DNA from: Amycolatopsis sp. DSM 110486
Lineage (GTDB): Bacteria; Actinomycetota; Actinomycetes; Mycobacteriales; Pseudonocardiaceae
Assembly (NCBI RefSeq): GCF_019468465.1
Contig: NZ_CP080519.1
Coordinates: 6,565,001 to 6,629,000, forward strand
Length of the DNA stretch: 64,000 nt
Direction: 5' to 3'
Shown here piece by piece: positions 59,758-64,000 of the stretch (its first letter is position 1; each line of letters starts with the position of its first letter). The translations under genes were made by a program, and so were the position numbers. The notes under the pieces are model-generated. The model was not told where the DNA came from. It worked only from the letters and a program-made list of their open reading frames with translations, and did not search any database.

Positions 59758-60218
59758 CTCGCCGCTGGGGAAAGGCCGGTGTGCCGCTCACCGACGCCGA
59801 GACGCGCCGGAACGACGCCCGCCGCAACAAGACAGCAGCGGAGCGCGTGCTTGCCGATCAACGGACGTACCGAGAGTGGCGGGCCGGGAAGGTCGTTCCG
59901 TGGCGAATCACGCTCGCGCTCGACTCACACGCCCTCTACGGGCCCGAGGTCGACGAGGCGTGCGGCGCCGCAGAGCCAGACGTGGACATGTGGGAAGCGG
60001 GCACCCGATACCCGACGTGGGAGCAGCTGAAGAAGCTCGCGAAGTTGACCATGGTCACCCCCGGGTTCTTCATGATCCGCCCCGCTGAGCTGTTGCCGGC
60101 GCAGACGTCGATGCAGTTCCACCGGATCGGCGGCGAACGCGCGGAGTGGCGCCAGCCGCCGCCGGTCCTGCTGTTCACCCCCGAAGCCATCGCCGAGACC
60201 GTGAGGGGCGCCGACTGA
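59754..60218 (+). CDS. Phage protein with HTH-like segment
   Basis: The 154-residue protein has a basic N-terminal part (RRNDARRNKTAAERVLADQ) and a central helix pair around MWEAGTRYPTWEQLKKLAKL that resembles an XRE-type recognition helix pair. The tail is Pro-rich. Coupled to the nuclease genes on both sides. Probably DNA binding; no firm family. Confidence 0.55.
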   Translation: MTRRWGKAGVPLTDAETRRNDARRNKTAAERVLADQRTYREWRAGKVVPWRITLALDSHALYGPEVDEACGAAEPDVDMWEAGTRYPTWEQLKKLAKLTMVTPGFFMIRPAELLPAQTSMQFHRIGGERAEWRQPPPVLLFTPEAIAETVRGAD

Positions 60219-60955
60219 TGTCCTGGCACACGGGCCCGTTGGCGGCGTTCGACCTGGAGACAACCGGCCCCAAGCCGACGGACGACCTGATCGTGACCGG
60301 CACCGTCTGGCGGTACAGCCCAGGGGAGCAGGCCAGCGACACGACGTTGCTGATGGACCCGGGCGTGCCGATCCCCGAGCAGGCCACGAACATCCACGGC
60401 ATCACCACCGAACACGCGCAGCGGGACGGGATCCCCGCCGGCGAGGCAGTGCCGGTGCTCGCTGCATTGCTGGCCGACCACGTCGCCGACGGCGCCCCGA
60501 TCGTCATCTACAACGCACCGTTCGACCTGACAATGCTCGAGCGCGAGTGCCGCCGCCACGGGGTGCCGACCCTGTTCGACCTGTGCGCCCGCGACCAGCT
60601 GACGCCCTACTTCATCGACCCGCTCGTTCTCGACCGGCTGATCGACCCCCGCCGCACCGGATCGCGCAAGCTCGCGGCGGTGTGCGCGCACTACGGCGTC
60701 GACCTGTCGGACGAGGACGCGCACACCAGCAACGGCGATTGCCTCGCCGCCGCGCGGCTCGCCTATCGGATGGCGTCCCGCTTCCCGAAGCTCGCCGCGA
60801 TGCCGCTGCCGGAGCTCCAAGCACGCCAGACCGCCGCGTACCGGGAGCAGGCGCACCAGTTCGCCGCCCGCGCGCAGGGGATGGGCATCGTCCGCGACGT
60901 CCCCACCGAATGGCCGTACGTGCCGGCCCGGCCCGTGCAGGAATCCCTCATCTAG
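60218..60955 (+). CDS. DnaQ-like 3'-5' exonuclease (DEDDh)
   Basis: The 245-residue protein has AAFDLETTGPKPTDDLIVT (Exo I with Asp-Glu), VIYNAPFDLTMLERE (Exo II with Asp) and DEDAHTSNGDCLAAARLAYR (Exo III with His and Asp), so all DEDDh residues are present. It would proofread or trim ends in phage DNA metabolism. ATG 60218 overlaps the previous stop. Confidence 0.88.
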   Translation: MSWHTGPLAAFDLETTGPKPTDDLIVTGTVWRYSPGEQASDTTLLMDPGVPIPEQATNIHGITTEHAQRDGIPAGEAVPVLAALLADHVADGAPIVIYNAPFDLTMLERECRRHGVPTLFDLCARDQLTPYFIDPLVLDRLIDPRRTGSRKLAAVCAHYGVDLSDEDAHTSNGDCLAAARLAYRMASRFPKLAAMPLPELQARQTAAYREQAHQFAARAQGMGIVRDVPTEWPYVPARPVQESLI

Positions 60956-61008
60956 CCCCCACACGAGGGCTGTTGCAACAGAACACACAACCCACGAAAG
61001 GAACCACA

Positions 61009-61269
61009 ATGCCCGGAGTTGAAGAGGTCCGCGCTGGTATCGCTCTCGCGAACGAGAAGGCGTCCACGAGCATCGCCTCCTTGCAGCAGGCCGCGATGGC
61101 CCTCGAAGAAGCCCAGCTGGCGCTGTCGCAGGCGACGCAGGGCAGCCAGCAGCACGAGATCAACCAGGCCCACGGCTTGCTCGCGGAAGCGCTGAACGGA
61201 ATCACCGGGATGCAGAGCACCATCCAGGCCAGCATCTCGTCCGCCGACGGCTACTCGGCACGGCTCTGA
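61009..61269 (+). CDS. Small helical protein, ESX/WXG-like length
   Basis: The 86-residue protein is almost entirely helical and Ala/Gln-rich (SIASLQQAAMALEEAQLALS, LAEALNGITGMQSTIQASIS), like small coiled-coil substrates or scaffolds, but without a WXG motif. The ATG follows a gaaagga site. Its neighbour has the same type of start, so the pair may be a separate unit. Confidence 0.6.
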   Translation: MPGVEEVRAGIALANEKASTSIASLQQAAMALEEAQLALSQATQGSQQHEINQAHGLLAEALNGITGMQSTIQASISSADGYSARL

Positions 61270-61306
61270 CCGTCGACACGCGACCCAGAGAAAGGAACCC
61301 AACACC

Positions 61307-61714
61307 TTGACCATCCGCATCGACACCACCAGCGACGAGACCCAGCTGACGGCCGCCATCGACAAGGCCAACCTCGGGCCCGCCCGTGTCACCATGCTCT
61401 CGCCGGGCAGCGACCGCGAGACGGCGCTGGTTGTGCTCGAACCGACCTCGCCGGCGAAGGCGCAGACCCTTTTGCGGTGGCTCGACGTCATCGACCTGAT
61501 CGACGCCACATCCGGCAAGTGGAAGAAGCGCGACCCGCGTGTGCGGCTCAACCTCCGCGGCCGGTTCCCCAGCGGCATGTACCTCATCGTCGCCTGCGAG
61601 TTCGACGAGCGCACCGAGGCTGCGCAGACCGACTTGATTAGCGAGCTGATCGAGCCGCAGCAGATCGTGAAGCTTGTCCGCGCGCTCGCCGACATGGAAT
61701 ATCGGGCCAAGTAG
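61307..61714 (+). CDS. Unknown protein at the end of the phage-like operon
   Basis: The 135-residue soluble protein (RIDTTSDETQLTAAIDKANL, RVRLNLRGRFPSGMYLIVAC, ISELIEPQQIVKLVRALADM) has mixed alpha/beta character and no recognised motif. The TTG start at 61307 follows agaaaggaaccc. A long hairpin comes just after it. Confidence 0.6.
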   Translation: MTIRIDTTSDETQLTAAIDKANLGPARVTMLSPGSDRETALVVLEPTSPAKAQTLLRWLDVIDLIDATSGKWKKRDPRVRLNLRGRFPSGMYLIVACEFDERTEAAQTDLISELIEPQQIVKLVRALADMEYRAK

Positions 61715-61719
61715 CCCCC

Positions 61720-61759
61720 GCGCCTGCCTGGACCAGGCGACTCAGGTCCAGGCAGGCGC
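61720..61759. terminator. Terminator hairpin closing the phage-like operon
   Basis: gcgcctgcctggacc (61720-61734) is perfectly complementary to ggtccaggcaggcgc (61745-61759), with a 10-nt loop. Confidence 0.82.
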
Positions 61760-61904
61760 ACCGGGGCAGGACGCTCGCGTGTGAGGATCCCGCGCCAATC
61801 ATCCTTGGACAGCGCAAAGTCGTCGCTGGCATGCCACCAGATCACCCATTCCGGCTACCGTACTAAGCTCCCTCTCGCGAAGGGTTACCACACCGGAGGT
61901 GAGT

Positions 61905-62501
61905 GTGAGCACTATCACCAAAGTAGCACTCACGGTAGGGCTATTAGTCATCGCGACCATCATCGCAGTGTTGCCACGGAAGGCGAGCACAGATGAAGGT
62001 GCCGGCTCCACGGAGAATCTATCCGCCTTGCGTGCGGCGACCTCGCTTGCAGCATGCCCTTCGGGCGACGGGCAGGACGTTCACACACTTGAGGGTGTGC
62101 TCACTACCTGTCTCGGCGACGGCAGTCGCGTTGAACTAGGCCAGGCGATCGCGGGGCGCGACACCCTCATCAACGTTTGGGCGCCGTGGTGCCAACCATG
62201 CAAGACGGAGTTGCCCGTCCTAGCAAAATACGCAACCGAGCAACACTCTGTGCAAGTACTGCTGGTGGAGGTGGCCGGCTCGGAAGCTGACGGCCTTGCT
62301 CTCCTCCAGAGCCTGGGAGTGCATTTGCCGTCTGTGTTCGACGGCGAAGGTGCGACCGGCCCGGTTCGAGAGAAGCTCACTGTGGCTCTCTTACCTTCGT
62401 CCTACTTGATTACCGCCGACGGCCGAGTCCGTTATATACACAATCCGCCCGTTTTTACGAATTCGGACGCTATTCGGGCAGCTATCGACCACGTTCGGTA
62501 A
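61905..62501 (+). CDS. TlpA/ResA-like membrane-anchored thioredoxin
   Basis: The 198-residue protein has an N-terminal membrane anchor (VALTVGLLVIATIIAVLP) and an extracytoplasmic thioredoxin fold with WAPWCQPC (Cys96 and Cys99), then a cis-Pro-like LLPSSYLI. It would reduce or oxidise thiols outside the membrane, for example in cytochrome maturation. GTG 61905 follows ggagg. GC content is lower than in the flanking core genes, suggesting transfer. Confidence 0.82.
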   Translation: MSTITKVALTVGLLVIATIIAVLPRKASTDEGAGSTENLSALRAATSLAACPSGDGQDVHTLEGVLTTCLGDGSRVELGQAIAGRDTLINVWAPWCQPCKTELPVLAKYATEQHSVQVLLVEVAGSEADGLALLQSLGVHLPSVFDGEGATGPVREKLTVALLPSSYLITADGRVRYIHNPPVFTNSDAIRAAIDHVR

Positions 62502-62605
62502 GAGACAAGTACTCTACGCGTCGCCCTGTTGGCGGTAAATCACGCCTCGGATTACTGACATGATCTTCCCTCGAAGGGTGATTCCGATTTCAGTAGGTCG
62601 AGGAG

Positions 62606-62920
62606 ATGTACGTGAAAAGATCCATTGCGACCATTGCCTGCGCATTGACCCTGGCGGCAGGATGTTCCTTCGCTATACAAGAGTCAGCTTCAGCGTCGCC
62701 AAACGCAAACTGCGCAGTTGGCCGGGACGCCAATCTCGCGGGCGGCTTTTCCCAATGCTGGGAAACGAGTGGAACCCAGCAGGTAGTGCTGACTTGCAGC
62801 AATGGTGCGTTGGTTTTCGGCCCGATGGTATCCGCGGTAGGAGGGGTAGTGTCTCACGCGGTTTGCCCCAGCGGTTCCTTGGTGAGCACAGTGGGCTTTC
62901 GCTTCGACGTGTTACGTTAG
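62606..62920 (+). CDS. Small secreted protein
   Basis: The 104-residue precursor has a signal peptide or lipobox-like start (SIATIACALTLAAGCSFA) and a mature part with four further cysteines (NCAVG, QCWETS, LTCSN, AVCPS), likely disulfide bonded. Its GC is low for this genome. It follows the thioredoxin gene by about 100 nt, which may be functional since the mature part is Cys-rich. Confidence 0.55.
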   Translation: MYVKRSIATIACALTLAAGCSFAIQESASASPNANCAVGRDANLAGGFSQCWETSGTQQVVLTCSNGALVFGPMVSAVGGVVSHAVCPSGSLVSTVGFRFDVLR

Positions 62921-63240
62921 CCGTAAATCAATCCGGACATTGAATAGTCCAAAAGAAGCGTAAGTCTTTCCTTGTGTCGTGATTCTTCTTTTGCTACTTG
63001 CCTGCTCTTGAAAGCGGGCCTGCGCGAGTCGACCTGGCTGCGTCTGCAAAAAAGAAGCAGAAGTGGTCAGGTCGATTCCGGCACCGTCTTCCCAATGATC
63101 AGCAGTTGGTCCCAACTCACCCGAGCCAGGCGACAGTCAGGAGCCGGGCTTTGTCGTGTAACCGGGCTAGCCTCCTTCGGCCGCAGGCAGTCATGGGGTC
63201 ACCCGGATCGGGTACACAAACCACTCCGTTGGCATCGCTG
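62921..63240. other. Gene-free AT-richer stretch
   Basis: About 320 nt with several stop codons in all frames and no RNA gene or repeat recognised. It may be degraded mobile DNA or a junction. Confidence 0.4.
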
Positions 63241-63296
63241 CGAAACTCGTACTCACTCACCGCATACAGTTGCGGTGCGTTTCGTTACGAGTTTCG
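63241..63296. repeat. Nested palindrome upstream of the heme peroxidase gene
   Basis: CGAAACTCGTA (63241-63251) pairs perfectly with TACGAGTTTCG (63286-63296), and inside it CACCGCA (63258-63264) pairs with TGCGGTG (63271-63277). The structure ends 14 nt before the ATG, so it could be an operator or an mRNA hairpin controlling the peroxidase. Confidence 0.7.
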
Positions 63297-63309
63297 AGGG
63301 GTTTTCGGG

Positions 63310-64000
63310 ATGACTGCTGTATCGGTGGCTGCCGGGGTCAGCCAGTTCAACGACCAGCCGGCCGCGATGTACAACCGCATGTTCCCCCGGCTCACCCCGG
63401 CAACACCGCGCGGCGTCCGCGAAGCCGAAAAGCTCGGACTACCTGGCGGCCGGATGGACGGCGGCCCCACCACCGACAAGCAGGACAACAAAAACGTCCC
63501 AGCCGGGTTCGCCGTCTTCGGACAGTTCGTCACCCACGACGTCGCCGCGGACATGACCCCGATGCCGGACCACGCGATCCTCCCGGAGGGGCTCACGTCG
63601 TTCCGGTCGCCGCGGTTCGACCTGGACAACGTCTACGGCGGCGGCCCCGGGGTGATGCCGGCCCTGTACGCCAAGGCCGATCACCGCACCAAGTTCCTGA
63701 TCCCCGACGGCGGGCACGACATGCCCCGTGGTCTCGACGGCGCCATCGTCGCCCCGGACGCGCGCGACGACAACAACATGCCGCTGGCGCAACTGCATCT
63801 GGCATTCATGCGGTTCCACAACGCCGTCGTGGACGCCCTGACCGCTGGGGAGATCACCACCAGCGCCGGCGACGGGCTCGCCGCGTTCCCAGGGAACGAC
63901 GGCGCCACCGCGGACCCCAACGCCTCGCTCGGCGGGCTCCTGCGCACCGACGCCTACTGGAACCGGCTGTTCGAGCAGGCACAGCGGATCGTGGTGTGGC
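63310..64000 (+). CDS. Animal-type heme peroxidase (3' end outside window)
   Basis: The frame from ATG 63310 runs off the end of the window (230 codons seen). FAVFGQFVTHDVAADM carries the distal histidine region, SPRFDLDNVYGGGP the calcium/substrate loop and APDARDDNNMPLAQLHLAFM the catalytic-Arg region typical of the An_peroxidase superfamily. The N terminus has no signal peptide. Bacterial members oxidise halides or organic substrates and occur in secondary-metabolism or defence contexts. The C-terminal part is not visible. Confidence 0.85.
   Translation, partial: MTAVSVAAGVSQFNDQPAAMYNRMFPRLTPATPRGVREAEKLGLPGGRMDGGPTTDKQDNKNVPAGFAVFGQFVTHDVAADMTPMPDHAILPEGLTSFRSPRFDLDNVYGGGPGVMPALYAKADHRTKFLIPDGGHDMPRGLDGAIVAPDARDDNNMPLAQLHLAFMRFHNAVVDALTAGEITTSAGDGLAAFPGNDGATADPNASLGGLLRTDAYWNRLFEQAQRIVVW

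Noticed and set aside
61781..61996. Short open frame overlapping the thioredoxin start
   Set aside because: It has no ribosome binding site and unusual composition, and it conflicts with the well-supported thioredoxin gene.
51391..63240. Attachment-site direct repeats flanking the phage-like element
   Set aside because: No convincing repeat or tRNA was found at the left gap or after the operon; the right boundary is unclear.

Overview
The window looks like chromosomal DNA of a high-GC actinomycete, most likely Amycolatopsis or a close Pseudonocardiaceae relative. The signs are strong GC bias at third codon positions, many GTG starts, four-base stop/start overlaps, leaderless promoters, and actinobacterial markers (BldD, mIHF, WhiA, a PriA without a visible Walker A motif, a PyrR that binds its own leader, SsgA-like and Crp proteins). 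The genus is inferred from protein style and gene order; no rRNA or tRNA was found to settle it.

1-26.6 kb is a dense core block, nearly all on the + strand. It holds the end of an anti-sigma-like membrane protein, a prepilin peptidase, the shikimate genes aroC-aroK-aroB-aroQ, a GNAT/VOC fusion, a secreted GH43-like lipoprotein, an M24 peptidase, efp-nusB, bldD on the - strand, then the pyrimidine operon pyrR-pyrB-pyrC-(membrane gene)-carA-carB-pyrF and mihF-gmk-rpoZ-coaBC-metK-priA. PyrR probably controls the operon through a binding element that overlaps its own ribosome binding site.

26.6-32.0 kb is accessory. It has a decayed copy of the priA 3' end, a GNAT, a leftward XRE-regulator/glycosyltransferase pair, and a divergent rightward operon encoding a class III nucleotidyl cyclase-like protein and a Crp/Fnr regulator. 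A perfect 14-bp palindrome and two tiny membrane-protein genes follow. I regard this as the best candidate for an undescribed signalling or conflict system.

32.1-51.4 kb returns to core: a YqeY-like gene, fmt-rsmB-flavoprotein with a leaderless micro-ORF ahead of fmt, alkaline phosphatase, rpe-ribE-ribBA-ribH, exonuclease III, a secreted trypsin-like protease and uvrC-rapZ-yvcK-whiA. It then holds a PRTase-like orphan, a two-gene Fic module, a fatty-acid-hydroxylase-type membrane enzyme and its divergent TetR regulator.

51.7-61.7 kb is a phage-like element: an excisionase-like HTH, a leftward repressor, and a rightward operon with YqaJ exonuclease, RecT annealing protein, several microproteins, a HicA-like protein, ASCH, HNH, VRR-NUC and DnaQ-type nucleases and, unexpectedly, an SsgA-family protein. 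No integrase, capsid, terminase or tail gene lies in the window, so it may be a remnant, a domesticated cassette or a larger element cut by the window edge. 61.7-64 kb has lower GC and carries a TlpA-like thioredoxin, a small secreted protein and the start of an animal-type heme peroxidase behind a nested palindrome.
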